From positions 38,343,001 to 38,407,000 of the forward strand of contig NC_044497.1 of assembly GCF_902362185.1 (NCBI RefSeq): a DNA stretch of 64,000 nt, given 5' to 3'. Below the pieces are notes generated by a model that made no database searches, was not told the origin of the DNA, and worked only from the letters and a program-made list of their open reading frames with translations. A program made the position numbers and the translations under genes. Below, piece by piece: positions 22,215-48,578 of the stretch (position 1 is its first letter; each line of letters starts with the position of its first letter). The DNA comes from Chanos chanos. Taxonomy: Eukaryota; Chordata; Actinopteri; Gonorynchiformes; Chanidae.

Positions 22215-25200
22215 GCACACCGGGCATCAACCGTCTGCTGCCATGACAACAAGCCACTGCAACCAGTTGCCCGAGGTGTTGTCGGACCATTCAGGATCCA
22301 CCCCCTTGGGAAGCTCCAGTGGAAGTGAGTCTGTTCCAATGGGGAGCCTGGACTGCTCTGATCCCGCCCTACCAGGAAAAGCAATGGACTCTGATTTAAA
22401 TCCAGCCAATGGAGAACCACGGTACTATGTGCAGGTGCCAGCCAAGGATGGACAGCTTCTGTCCAATGTAACATTCACCAAACAGAGGTATAAGATTGAA
22501 GGGGAGTAGGCATTAAAAAATACTGCATTTTTGGCTCAATATTTTTTTTACGTCTTAAACAAAGCTAGTTTTCTCTTGTTGTGAGAATTCCATCGCTGTT
22601 GTTATTATCATTGCCTCACAAGATTTCAATTTTATCAATTTAACAGAGGCTTATTGTGTTTTCTGAAAATGTCCAGAGTTTACTGGGGTCATCCCTTTGT
22701 TAATTGTGCTTTGACTGATAGTTGAAAGCCACTGGCTTATAGGGGAATTGTGTACAGCCCTTCCAGCGAAACACCACTTTTTTTAGATCTGTAAGGTTGG
22801 CTCCAGACAGCTCCATAACCCGTGGCCATGCAGTGCAAGTCTGTGGAATGACTCAAGAGGCACAACAAGCAGGCTGTTTGGGAGGGACAGAGTAAAGGCT
22901 AAATTTAGTGCTTTGATTAGCCTGCATGACAGCATGCTTTGTGATGTACAGCACCACTCTGTGTGTCCCAAGTCTAGGCCACGGAGGCCCAGCCCACCCC
23001 TTCTCTCTGCGCCCTACCACACAAAAGAGGGCTTTAGCACGGACAGCTGCCACAGCTGCACTTAAACGGAGAATGTCATGATCATTGCAGCGCCCAGGCC
23101 TGACCCATAATCCATCTGAACTGAGCTATTTTTTTGTGCTGTGCTACTGTGAAGTTGTTGGCCATCAGTTTCATTAGGAGCTGTTCTGTTTTTTGTTTTG
23201 TTTTGTTTTGTTTTTAGCTGTATAACAAAGAGTATAAAAGTAAATTGTTATATAGCAACTGAAAACTGGAAACTGAAATAGAAACTGAAAACTAAAAATA
23301 GCAGCTCAAAATATATATAGTAGCTATCTTTTCAATGTAAATTTTCAATGTAACGTACACTACAAATTTGGACCAAATCTTCAGAAGAGGATTTTATCAA
23401 AAGAGCCTGTTTTGTCATATGATAGCCAAAGATTGTCGTAGTTGAGTAGTGAAACTACTCAAACCATAGATATATTTGCAGGGTTTTTGTTTTTCCCTCC
23501 AAACCAGCAAATATCTGGTTCTTGGTGTCGGTTCATACCAAGCTTTTTTCAAGTGAAGGACATCCATAGGGAAGGCTTCAAGTGAATAGTCCGGTTTTTG
23601 AAGCTTTCCTCTGGAGGCACCCAGCTTCATAGAGTCCAGTGTTCTCTTGGTGCATTCAAATCTTTCTAGTTATGGTTCATTAGATTTGTGGACTTTGATT
23701 AGCATATGAACAGGAGCCAGTCATAACACGCTTTGTTCAGTTCAGAGCTGGAAAAGTCTTTTGAAAATGCTATATTGAACGTTGAATTATTGTGTATAGT
23801 GAATTCTTGTACATAGTGTAGAGTCAATATAGTGAATTTAATTTGATACTAGAAGAGTTAAGATGTTCTAGACGCCCCGACAGAATGCAGATACATTTTG
23901 AAAGTTACCATGTCACATAGGATGCTCTTACATTTATCTCTTATTTTTCTCGTGTCAATTGTCATTTGTTTTTCATGTCAACCAAACATGATGTAATATT
24001 CCAGAGTAGGTCTGTAATGCTTTGTTTTGTGATTCAGTTAAGGATGTAATATTCCAGAGTAGGTCTGTAATGCTTTGTTTTGTGATTCAGTTAAGGATTC
24101 AGTTTCAAGTTGTTATGAACCATCAGATCAGGTCCAGTGTTGTTTACCACTGTCATAATATTGTTTTCTCACTGTCTTAGTTATTGTTTGTCAGTGTTGC
24201 TGACATTTAGGGTAAATTCCTAAAGAGCTTGTTGTTTATCAAGGGAAGCAGGATTAACAACTGAACATCAGCTTTTTTAAGAGGATTAAGCACCATATAG
24301 AAAATGAATAAATCGGAGACATCTATCCATATAGTAAATGAAAACCCAGATCTTTTCTCCGTATGTTGCCGGATTATAATGCATTCAGAACAGTAAGAGA
24401 CTTGATGACAGAGACCAAACCACATCAGCATTTCTGCCCTGATTACTCACATTATAATGTGTTCTTCCTCTGAAGCTGGTTCTTCGATTCAGAGAGCCTA
24501 TATCGGGAGTCGATCTTTAAATAGGATCAGAAGGCACTCCTGGAGCAGTTAATGGGCAATGGAAAATAGTGATTTTGTCAGTTACAGTAATATCAGACCA
24601 CATATGGAAATAGTAAGGTTGTATATTTCCATGCAAAATATGGTGGTTTGGAACCAGCCTAAACGTATGAATGTGCCACTGATATGTGGTTCCTCATAAA
24701 ATTTTAACTTTTTTTTTTTTTCCCTCTGCGATGTGCCCATCCTGTTATCCATATTCACTTGTCTAACGTTTACCCGTGCATCTAAATTCACATAGCATGC
24801 AATTCATCACGCATCCTCTTTCAGTCAGTGACTCATTCAGAGATCTGCAACTGTCTCAGTTCAAGGTTTTACTGTATCGGTTCAGTTTGGAGGTTGGCTT
24901 AGGCTTTTCTCATAACCAAAGAACTGTTCAGAAGAACATGAGCCTTTCAGTGATAAAACCCAAACAATCTTGTTTTCTTCATCTCTATCCACTTCTCTGT
25001 CTCTCTAGCCCTCTGGTAGAACGGCCCATATGTAGAATCTGTCATGATGGAGGGGGTCAGGAGGAGCTGTTGTCCCCATGTGAGTGCACAGGGACACTGG
25101 GTACAATCCACCGCAGCTGCTTGGAGCACTGGCTCTCGGCCTCCAGCACCAGCTACTGTGAGCTCTGCCACTTCCAGTTCAGCGTTCAGCGCAAGGCACG

Positions 25201-25401
25201 GCCCCTCCTGGAGGTACAGTCACCACACATTGATTCTTAATGTGTGGAGCTCAGTTATATCTTCATACCCTTGTACTGTTCACACGTGCCCAGTGACTTC
25301 ATTCCTGCCTCCAGAAAGTTATAGGCAGGGAATGCTGACTGTATTAGGATGTGTCACAGATTTATAAATCATGCTTTTTACAAGACATAGTGCTGCACTT
25401 T

Positions 25402-25435
<34 letters not shown>

Positions 25436-25437
25436 AT

Positions 25438-25479
<42 letters not shown>

Positions 25480-27627
25480 AAGTATTTGAAAAGTCGTTTA
25501 CGATCAGCAGTGACGGGAAAATTTGCTCTCATGCACAGATGGAATGTGAAGGCTATGTGTGTGGAGAGAGCACGTGATTGCCATGAAGCATAAGACTGTA
25601 CGCAGGAGGGACACATGAAAAAATGACTGCTATCACCCATGTTTATGGGTCCAGCTACCTCATGTGCTTACAGTGTGTCAGATCGTCCAAACTAAATTTT
25701 ATGGAGACAAATTCTGCTCTTTGATAAAACATTGCTTTGTTGCCTTGACAAGTAACTTTCTTGCATTAAAAGTAATTAGATTTTGAAATATATGAAATGA
25801 GCTGTGATGCCTTAAGTTTCTTATTTTCAGTAGCTGTTGGCTTGTATACTTACCGAAACTTACCGACTCACTTGAACCCACCCTCTGGTTTGCTAAAGCT
25901 GTTTACCTTGGTTTTTATGCCTCTGCCCCAGTTGAGCCATGTCATTTAAATTTACGATATGTACACCTGATGATTTAAACGGTGGAGTGAGAAATGCAGA
26001 AGAAAAGGGGTGTTGAGGAGTTAAATTCATCATGAACAGTACATAGTTATTTTCTGTGGCACTTCTATGTGTCACGTTACCTAGATGCAGATGCAATGAG
26101 TCAGAGTACAGTTTCTCTTGCACTTCTGTGCTGTCATCAGTGCCTGTCCGCATGGCAATTGCGTCCTTGTAGTAATGGGCGACAAACTTTAGCATTTAGG
26201 ACAAGCGCGTTACTTGGTAATGACATTCAAGAGGAGCGCAGCTTCTTGTAGTTTTTGTATAGGAGAAGATGTGTTAATCAACTTAGTCAACGGCCTCAAA
26301 TAGAGGAACAAGACATTTTTGTGCTACAGGTCGCATACAGGGCAACAGAGTTTAACAACCCTAGATGTTAGCTTTTAGTCAAAACTACACAGTCAAGATC
26401 TTACTGAGAGGTCTTGAAGCGGGCAACATCTCTGGTAGAATGCTAATTTGATTCAGGCCGAGACCAGGCGGGCTTCAACACTCCCAACCTGGAGTCACAT
26501 AATGCACTTATGAACTGTATTCCAATACATCAGCAATCAATATTAAATGTGATTGCCAGCATTCGGCACTACTCTCCTTCTGTTCTCATCCTGTAAACCT
26601 ATTTCCAACATAATAATGCAAGACACAGAAAAATCATGGAACACATTCCACAAAGAGTTTCACTCTAAGAGGCCTCTAATTGGCACTTGGTGTATTTCCA
26701 CTACATCACCATTAATCTTGGTGAAGTTTCTCTCTCCATTAATGTTTTGCTTCTTTTTTTTTTTTTGCCCTTGTTCCAGAAAGACAGATATATATCTCTG
26801 CAATCCTTAATGTAAATAAATCCATCAAATTCCTTAGGGGACTACGATAATTTCCACTGCTGCTACATCAGTAAACATGTCCTCTCCCCCCTCCCTCTCT
26901 GTTCTCCCTGCGTAGTGGGTGCGCAATCCTGGTCTGCGTCGAGAGAAGAGAACTCTCTTCGGAGACATGGTGTGCTTTCTCCTCATCACGCCATTGGCCA
27001 CCATCTCAGGTTGGCTGTGTTTGCGAGGAGCTGTCGACCACCTTCAGTTCTCCAGCCGACTAGAAGCAGTGGGCTTGATCGCCCTCACGGTGGCTTTATT
27101 CACTATTTACCTCTTCTGGACACTGGTGAGTAAAGGCATCCGCCTACCCGCTAATCCTGGAGTAAGAGCTGGAATGTTTACAATGACCCATACATTTTTC
27201 ATAAGAGCCTTAAACGACACAAAGCATAATTTAAGCCTAAATTCAATAAGACAGAATGATGACATATACTGTAGATCCTAGTCTTGCCCTACATGGTTTA
27301 AGGAACTATCAGGAAAAACTTAAAACAACAAAAATGATGTAATGTAACACTTCGGCCAGTCTCCACTGGGCTTTGATGTAATATGATATAAAACCACTTA
27401 TTAATGCTACAACAAACCAATTTCAAGTCCATTTGAGCATAGGAGTAAAATCTCTGTATGCCACACAGGTGTCTCTCAGGTATCACTGCCGGCTCTATAA
27501 TGAATGGCGACAGACCAATCAGAGGGTGGTGCTCCTGCTTCCTAAGTCACACAGTGAATCATTGACCAACCCATCCCTGCCAGGGCTTCCACGCGTGAAA
27601 CGACCCTCCAAAGAGACCATAGTCTGA
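22197..27627 (+). CDS. marchf3: E3 ubiquitin-protein ligase MARCHF3
   Basis: Coding exons: 22243-22487 (ATG 22243), 25009-25213, 26916-27125 and 27469-27627, giving 272 residues with all phases closed. The first listed exon begins at 22197 with 46 bases of 5' UTR. The N-terminus [13 protein letters not shown] and the later [13 protein letters not shown] match human MARCHF3. The second coding exon holds the RING-CH finger: CRICHDGGG, then [18 protein letters not shown] and YCELC, a C4HC3 zinc site that recruits the E2. The third carries two membrane spans ([15 protein letters not shown] and [17 protein letters not shown]). MARCHF3 is an endosomal membrane ligase linked to transferrin-receptor traffic. 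The C-terminal tail ends KRPSKETIV, close to the human end KRNSKETVV, which may be a PDZ ligand. A six-codon upstream ORF starts on the first base of the exon. Confidence 0.95.
23990..24095. repeat. Perfect tandem duplication of 53 bp
   Basis: Two head-to-tail copies of a 53-bp unit starting GATGTAATATTCCAGAG and ending GATTCAGTTAAG. The copies start at 23990 and 24043 and I see no difference between them. They lie in the intron between the first two march3 coding exons. Confidence 0.95.
25405..25477. repeat. (GT)n-(GA)n compound microsatellite
   Basis: About 15 TG units, a six-base spacer (CATGAC), then about 19 GA units, located 190 bases after the march3 RING-CH exon. Confidence 0.95.
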
Positions 27628-29820
27628 TCACGTGACCTCTCTTTGGTTTATGTAAACTCCAGAGGAATGAAGTTAAAGGGATGGCGCGGCATGGACGACT
27701 GCACTGAGGACAAAGAGTGTCTGGGTTACTGGACCATAGTGAGGGGTCCAGTTCTACTTGTGCAGAGCCTCACTAAAGCAGATGGGATGCGTGTTGACTC
27801 TAAAATGACTACTGAGAAACTGGAGCTACTGATTGTGTTTATAGAGCTTAAAGAGTTACCACATATGAACTGGGACCTTGACTCTGATGATGCTAGCTTC
27901 CAGCTAACGTTTGTTGTAGCGCATATACTTCGCAACAGACACTTCTGATTCTGTTGTGGGAAAGACTTTCTTTGTCTCGGACACTGCAGTTTACTAAGAC
28001 AGGGATTCAAGGAATGTGTGAATTTTAACCTAGAATAGTGCTTTGGGTTCTTGCTTTTTATTTTTTTCCCAATTTATGATTGTCCCACAGTACATTGCCA
28101 AGTCTTTTAGAAGTAATTTATGCAATTCAGTGTGTGGCATCTGTGTAAAAAGTTCACCAGTCTGCTTAATGTACCTGGGAGCCGTCTTCAATGTTGAAGA
28201 GTAAACTTAAACATTGGATAGGTCTATTGTTCATGCACATCACAAGTGTGAGAAATCTCAGAGGATTCTCTTAGCTGAACGGGCCCAGCTAAGTAAAACA
28301 TGATGTGATGTGTTTTACATTCGCCTTGTGAACATTTTACTTCTCAGTGACAGTTGGACATTTTTGAAGATTGTGGTGGACCATGTTTTATGTAAATATG
28401 TTTTCAGTGAGGACACCTCTGTTGTTATTGGTTTTTTGTTTTTTTTTTAGTTGTAAATGAATTAACTTGCATTCTTTTTTCGCTGACATTTCCTGTGTTT
28501 GTTTATTGTTTTTTTTAATAAGTTATTGTGTGCATCAGTGGAACACTTCTTGTGGATGACATTCAGCTGTGTTATGAGCATGTGTTCTGCTGTATTGAGG
28601 ATGTTTAGCTGTAATGCTAATCCCACTTATTATTGCAAATGCTTTGGTTTTGGCACTTCTGCCCAATCTTTTAAAAAAAAATTATGTCAGAATAGAATTT
28701 TACTCAGTACAGCAGCGAACACGCTGGTTCTCCAGTTTTCTCCTCGTAGAAGTTTTTAGTAACCCTCTAATTTTTTCAGTAAAAAATGTAAAGTAGATCA
28801 GCAAAATGACAGAAGACCACTAAACATGATTAGCTCGGTTCCCTATGTTCCCTCCTCAAATGCACAGAGTGGATTCATAAAATGTAGTGGTGGCAGATCT
28901 GACAGAAACAAGAACTTAAATTTGGAGAATTTCCCAAAATATTTCATCATAGCCCGCTGCATTTTAAAAGGCAAAGCTAACACACAGTGCTATTTAGGTT
29001 TTACAAAGAAAGGTTTCAACACTACATTGTCATTCAGATATAAAAATACTCCTGGAAAATTAGCATTAAAAATGTGATTTAAAAGGGGGATGTCAGTAGC
29101 AATAGAATTTCCCTTCTAACCCAGACTTGAGCCCATTGACAGGTTCTCCACATCGTCAGAGCTGATGTATTAAACCTTATTAAAAAGGTCTTCAGGTGTC
29201 TGAGTATTTAAAGGTCACACTGCATATGCCACAAGTGTAGCTACAAATGCATCCAATAGCTTTGTGCACAACAGGGTGCTGCAAGAAGCCATAGTAAATG
29301 ACTCCTGCTGATCTCCACTCAGTGAGAGGCCTTCTTCTGAAATAAATTGCCTTAAATTTAGTAAGTGCCTCTTGCAGCGGTGGTGTGGGGTAATCAGTAA
29401 TGAGTTATGTGACAGGCCTTCATATGCAGCATGGCCTATTTCCAATTGTGCTTGTGATGGGAATGATCTGTGAAGCACTTATGTTAACACTGCCATATTT
29501 GTGGGGCTGGTGGGGTTTTTTTTTTGACAGTGTCATTAAACTTTCAGCAACTTCACTGTTCTTTTCCCCCAGTGTCCTCTTCATGATCCAGCCCTTATAA
29601 ATTGAGTCAGTAATTAAGACAACATCTGAGCATAACTTTATCCTCCATGGCACATACGGTTACTAAGTTGCTGTAGTTTGCTCCAAAATTGTCATGTTTG
29701 TGCCAGACTGCTGCAGTCTGTTAGATATGCTAAGTCCATAAGTGAAACAATGACAAACATATTGGAGAGGGGGAAAAAAACACATTTCTCAAAGAGAGAT
29801 TGAATAGAAAATACAACAAA
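27628..29820 (+). other. march3 3' UTR and convergent intergenic region
   Basis: No coding exon seen on either strand. Possible march3 polyadenylation signals on the plus strand are ATTAAA at about 29064 and AATAAA near 29340, 29917 and 29934. The last two lie inside or past the end of the opposing lmnb1 3' UTR. The open frame at 27643-27948 continues directly after the march3 stop in 3' UTR and is not supported as a gene. Confidence 0.45.
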
Positions 29821-29827
29821 ACATTAC

Positions 29828-29833
29828 TTTATT
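29828..29833 (-). terminator. Probable lmnb1 polyadenylation signal
   Basis: TTTATT on the plus strand is AATAAA on the minus strand. It lies about 1.63 kb after the lmnb1 stop codon, which implies a 3' UTR of about 1.65 kb. No stronger signal was seen closer to the stop. Confidence 0.45.
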
Positions 29834-31461
29834 TTGTCCTTTTGTTAAAATGCAAGGATTACAGCGAATCAAAAATATGCATGCAAGTGACACCATGACA
29901 ATTAACCCAAAGTCCTAATAAAGGTTATGATCAAATAAAATGTGTGTAGAACTATCAACTGTTAAAACTACAGACAAAAAGAATCACACACACACACACA
30001 AAAGAAAAAAACATCTTGAGAAAAATCAAATCATAGATCAGTCCCAGTTTAACACACTGTTTCCCTGTATTGTGGATCCAGAGCACTGTCCAACACTAAT
30101 ACTCAAAATTCAGCTTAGAGGTTTGATTATTGGTGGATGACTTCTGTCAGGTGTGTTCAAGCCTGGCCACCCTAAAAACTGCAATCTGCTAGCTGTCTAG
30201 GCACGAGAACAGGGAAAGAGTGGTCTAAAGAGACATGTGTCCACACCATCACTGAAATGAGTTGTATGGTTACATGTGTCCTGGGCTGAATTTAGTTATA
30301 CAAAAAGAAATAAGAGAATACTTTAAGAAAATATGAATATGATAAAAACAAACAGAAGTATCAGTGACTGGCTGGTTGTATACAGTACTGCCGTTCACCA
30401 AGAGCTTACATTATCTCCGGAGTTGTACCAACTCACCCCTGTCAATCAATCATATTTGTAGGGAAATCAGTTTCTTTCCACAGCTACTGGTTTGCTCACT
30501 GGCTCCTGACTCATCTATAACTAGAGAGGCTTTCTTTTCAGCAGAAGACATGCTGAAAGTTACAATGAATGTGTTAAGACAGTGGCAAGGAGGAGGCAGA
30601 GTGTTTTTGATTCACATGGTAGTATTCATTCAGTATGGCATTTCATTTAGTTGTAAACAATCTTCTCCTGTTTCTCATATTGCCTGAGGAAGGACTCTTG
30701 TGCATGTGCCTGATAAAGTCTTGGGAAAAATAGTGTCATTTTCTAGCTTCAGCAGGTATGAGCTTTAAATATGCCACGCTGACACCTAGTGGTGCTTTCC
30801 AAACTACTGCACAAGCTACTACAAAAACAGGCAGTATTTGGATCACCACTTTGTGAAACAGGATGTGTCAAATTTGGAACTTTAACTGGTTTCTGTCTCA
30901 CAATCTTTAAAAAGATAAACATTCCACTAAAAGAAACAACCGGTCCCACTGATGACTACTCTAAACAAGAAAACAAAAAAAACTGTATAATTTTCAAAAA
31001 AGATGTCTACTTTTCAAAATATGCTATCTTTCAAAAATGAAGATACACGTGTAATATAAAATAATAATAAACATTATTATAAAGTCAGAGCACCAAGAGG
31101 AGTGCACAGTTCTGCAAGCTGCCTCACTGTCACAGAAATTTTAATTACACTACCAAAAAAAACCCCCCCCTTTGTTAAAAACAATTTGGTTGGTACAAAA
31201 CTAGCTGTGATGAGACATCTGCATTCACATAAAAATTCAAGAAGAAAAAAGAAAGAAAGAAAAGAAAAAGTACCAGGAACATTTAAAAACTGCCATAAAG
31301 TGAAATTAAGACAGAGAGAATGAAAGAGGTTGCAGTTTGTAGAACACTACAGATTAAAAAAAAAAAAAAAAGAGAGAGAGTCATGTGCTGACAGTAGGTG
31401 TGGCAGCTGAGACTGGCTGTTGTGAAGGGCGGGACTGAGAGAACTGCTGTAGTGTTACAGG

Positions 31462-44654
<13,193 letters not shown>

Positions 44655-45080
44655 ACTAGAAAAAGAATTCCGAATAAATCTGTATAATCTTGCCTCTAGA
44701 AAATAAAGAAACCTCCAGAATTCAAGGGCTTAATTTCTTAAAATGTATCTCTATATTATGAATAAATACGACAGTATGCAATTGATTGGCTGTAAGAAAT
44801 GTGTTATATATAGCTCTCAAGCAATAGGCTATCACAGCGTGCAGTTTTTTTCCTTAACAAAATATTTAAAAATCGCACTTTCTTAAAAATTAGCCTACAT
44901 CAAAGCGACTAATTGAGAGGTGGAAACTAGTGTAACAAAAAAAGACGGGAAACCGCAAACCTCATGAAACTGCCTCACTTTGTGTTCCAACCGAATGAAA
45001 GAATGGGTTTGACTAATATGGCCGCTCATGAGTATGCAACAGCAACGTCACTACAACAAACCAATGGCAAACTACAACGA
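44655..45080 (-). promoter_or_regulatory. lmnb1 5' UTR and promoter region
   Basis: Upstream of the lamin B1 start, CCAAT-type boxes occur as GATTGGCTG (about 44783) and ACCAATGGC (about 45059). No TATA box is at a fitting distance. The first exon starts at an unknown point between them. Confidence 0.35.
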
Positions 45081-46461
45081 CACGAGACGTTTGCAACCAA
45101 GCGTTCGAGACAAAATTCAAAATAGATGGAATGCGTTTTGTGTAGCGCCAAAACAGCTGCATGTGTTATTTGACTTAATAGGAAATGTTACAATATTTTC
45201 TTGCATACAAAATAGGCTAATGCAACCACACACTACAGTTACTTCAGTTTTTTGGACAATGTATCTTCTATAATACACTTATTTGATTTATCAAATGCAA
45301 TTTCCGACCATCTTTTTGGACGCAAAATCAACGGTTCCCAACAAGTGTTTGTTAACCCCACACAGGCTGTTTGAGGTCACAGCATAACACTGCGACGACG
45401 CTGGTAACGTAACTAGGATCACATGCCAGATGGTTAACCTGGCCAGGCGAGGGGCTTGGCCTCGGCAAGATGTGTGATATATTAACGATAAGAATCAGAT
45501 TAAAATACCTCCTTGTGCTCTTGCTGTAAATCATTACATTTACTTATATAGCTTATAACACAATGACTAAACTAGTTCATTTTTTTCAGGTTATGATCTT
45601 GTGTATCGCTCAGACTGAAGAATAATGAGGTAAACTCTACAGCGCTATATGAGAACCCACCCCAAACCAAACGAAGTATATCAAACTACAGTGAAATTGG
45701 CAAAATCAGGTATTTAATTTTACGAGATGTCTTTCTTGGTACGGGAGGGAGAGATAACAGTGTGCTCTCCAACGAGCGTTTCAAACAGAGAAAGAAAAGT
45801 GTGTTTTCATAATAACTGGAAGGGGCGTATTCTTTTGAAAAGTAAAACCACAAGACGTTTGCCTTTTCCGAAAATACAGTCGGTCGGCCATCTGTGACTT
45901 ACAAAAATGTTCAACACCAATAACATCGTAACTTGGGAGAGGAATATTTACACACTGCTGTCCTTTGGTATGTACCATTCAGGAATTATTGTGCCTGTTA
46001 TGGCATAGACATAACTTGGTGCAACAGAACCCAGTACCTGCCTGTTAGCCCCGATGGCCTCATTCCTCTTAGGCCTGCTAATGATTAAAGCAGTCTTTAG
46101 TGTCCTGGCTTCATCCCTCATTTGGATCTTTCTCTGAATAGAACAACATCAGCTGCATTGAGGACTGTGTACAGAGGGAGTACATTAAATGATAAACAGC
46201 TTTTGCTAAATGTAGCTGCTGAATTTGCCCCAAGGCCACATAGCAATCACATACCTGTGTAATGAAAGGGTAGTGTGAAATGGTGGGGTGTACATGCAGT
46301 CCCAATCTGTTTAAAGGGAAGTTGTGCCTTCTCTTCTAAAACCAGTGTTCTCCCCCAAAATAAATCATTGCTCAGGCTCTAGTAATTCTCTCTCAGTCAA
46401 AAATGCTCAACAGAAGGAAAACTGCAGGCCATTTGGAATGCTGGGTGTTTGTGATTCATAT
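45081..46461. other. Intergenic, no gene seen
   Basis: Unique-looking AT-rich DNA upstream of lmnb1. Short open frames lack splice context and similarity. Confidence 0.45.
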
Positions 46462-46541
46462 TGCTGTGTTTCAATATGTTCTGTTGTATTGTGTTGAGGC
46501 ATCACTCAACACAATACAACAGAACATATTGAAACACAGCA
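46462..46541. repeat. Perfect inverted repeat, 36-bp arms, 8-bp loop
   Basis: The left arm 46462-46497 begins TGCTGTGTTTCAATATG. The right arm 46506-46541 is its exact reverse complement. The loop is GGCATCAC. A 36-bp stem with no mismatch is far beyond chance. No target-site duplication or known element end is evident around it. Confidence 0.95.
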
Positions 46542-46744
46542 CAAATTTCCATACTGTACAGTAAACTGTATGTGTATACTGACCACTGGCATTCCATGTT
46601 CTGAAAACTAGAGAAGTATGATTAATGTAATTTTGTAACAAGGTTTTACTGTGAAATTCAGGAAGCATATTGTAAAAAGCACTTAAACATGTACTTCAAT
46701 TAATTCATTGTAATTTGTTACTTTATAATATTATACTCTTAACT

Positions 46745-47445
46745 AACTCAGTATGCCACCCAGCTCTTGGTACAGGCCATGGTTATCTCTCGGCTCGACT
46801 ATAATGCCGTTCTAGTGGGTCTCCCAGTATGTACAATGAAATCCCTACAGATGGTCCAGAACACGGTCTGGTTTTCAATCAACCTAAAATGACCTCCACT
46901 GGCTACCCATGGCTGCCCAAATCAAATTAAAGTCACTAATGCTTGCTTACAGAGTGACTTCTGAGTCTGCACCCATGCACCTGAACTCACTAGTACGGGC
47001 TTATGCTCTTTCTCGCCCACTGTGTTCCTCCAAGGATCATCACCTGGCGTGGCCAACCCTACACACAAGGCAATCTCAGTCCAGACTGTTTTCGTCTATG
47101 GTTTCCCAATGGTGGAACAAGATACCAACTGCCATCAGAGCAGGGGTGTCCCTCTCTATTTTCAGGAACCTTGAGGACTCACCTCTTCCAAGAGCACCTT
47201 CTCTCCTAACACCCTAACGTGCCTTACTTGCTCCTACTGTGTTCTTCTTTACCTATTCTCCTGCTCTTTGTCTTGAAAGAAAACTCACACTTATTGCTTG
47301 CACTTTGCCCTACTGAACAGATGTAATACTTAGTGCTTACTCATAGGTCTCCTACTACACTGTAGCTTGAATTGTTTCCCCACTTGTAAGTCGCTTTGGA
47401 TAAAAGCGTCGGCTAAATAAATGTAACATAAATAAATGTAATTTA
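46745..47445 (+). mobile_element. LINE, L2-clade 3' fragment (decayed)
   Basis: The plus strand carries the remains of the C-terminal end of a LINE ORF2: LVQAMVISRLDYN-like, then WLPMAAQIKLK, SLMLAYRVTSESAP and FSSMVSQWWNKIPTAIR. These are typical of fish L2 elements. It ends in the L2 tail AAGTCGCTTTGGATAAAAGC followed by short ATGTAA repeats. Most of the element is absent (5' truncated), and the reading frame is interrupted at least once before 46909. It is an old, inactive copy. Confidence 0.85.
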
Positions 47446-48459
47446 ACTCCAAATATTATTAAGACTTTGAAGACAAAGTATAATTATTCCCAGAATGTAT
47501 TTTTAATCCATTATGGAGTGAAAAGTACAATACATCTTAAGGAAAAGACAATAATACCCACTTAATTCTGAACATATTTTAAAGGGAAATGGAGGTACAT
47601 GCTTTGTTTCTGAAAAGTGTGGGTGGTTTGTTTATTACACCTCTGAAATGTATGTCAAAGATTCAAATAACCACTAATATGTAAAGTCATTGCACCTTGA
47701 CACTGATTATAAGGTCACTGACTGGTTGGTCAACTCAGTAGTATTCTGTCTAGATATATCTTCCATTCACTAAGACTCTAAAGGTTGTCTAGTAAAATGC
47801 TCCGCCTGTTATGTAGTTATGTAATAATGCTCTTTAGGCTTTGTAGGCCATCTTTAATAATGCCTTTTTGACTGAGCTTGTCTTAAAGAAATGCAAACCA
47901 CTGAGACTTCCCAGTGCATGTCCACAGAAATCGGTTTTGTTTGTTTGTTCCAGAAGAAGTCTACCACAATGATGAAAAAGCCATTTTGAAAGAAAAGAAC
48001 ATACAGCTGTAATTATGGTCAGTGTAAGAATGCCCAGCAATGAATCCTAGTAAGATGTTTGCTTGAAATGTTTTACACTCCATAATAATTAATGAATAAA
48101 TAAACAAATACATAAATAGGGTATATTTAAAATAAATCCATTCCCAAGAGCTACTGTGCTACACGGACCTTTTATTGGATTCAATCATCCATTCTGTCTT
48201 CCACAGCCCTCCAATGAATGAGGCTTGAGAGGTGCTTGTGTTGCACAACTCCGCAGCTATTTGTTTTTTTCAGCCAGTCATTTATGAGGTAAACAAAACA
48301 ACAATGTTAAATCATGCATTGCCCATCCCCTTAATGCAGATTGTAAAATCGAATGTGATTTACATAAATAATGCCCATTTGGATAGGGACCAACTACAAA
48401 ACTTAAGGGTTTTTTTTTTTAACCGGTCTCTGTGTTTTTACTGTATTATGATTTTGCTA

Positions 48460-48533
48460 TTTTGATTGTACAGCACTTTGGTCAACTGCTGTTGTTTTTA
48501 AATGTGCTTTATAAATAAACTTGACTTGACTAG
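48460..48533 (+). mobile_element. Retroposon 3' tail ending in (TTGAC)n
   Basis: The text TGTACAGCACTTTGGTCAACT, then a stretch reading TTTAAATGTGCTTTATAAATAA and ACTTGACTTGACT, is a common fish non-LTR tail. It consists of a conserved terminal block followed by short TTGAC repeats. Only the tail is seen. The family is not assigned. Confidence 0.6.
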
Positions 48534-48550
48534 TTAATGATCAGGGCGTA

Positions 48551-48578
48551 ACTACATTTCCCACAATTCCTATAAAAG
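48551..48578 (+). promoter_or_regulatory. ZNF143-type site followed by a TATA box
   Basis: ACTACATTTCCCACAATTC (48551-48569) is close to the ZNF143/SBS consensus ACTACAATTCCCAGCATGC. It is followed at once by TATAAAAG (48571-48578). A start would be expected near 48600, about 40 bases before the ATG at 48643. SBS-like sequences also travel inside repeats, so this could be chance or repeat-derived. Confidence 0.35.

Noticed and set aside
27643-27948. 101-codon frame just after march3
   Set aside because: Directly follows the march3 stop in 3' UTR. It has no similarity I know and no splice sites or separate promoter.
46909-47217. 102-codon frame as a possible host gene
   Set aside because: It is the decayed C-terminal part of an L2 LINE ORF2, followed by the family tail.
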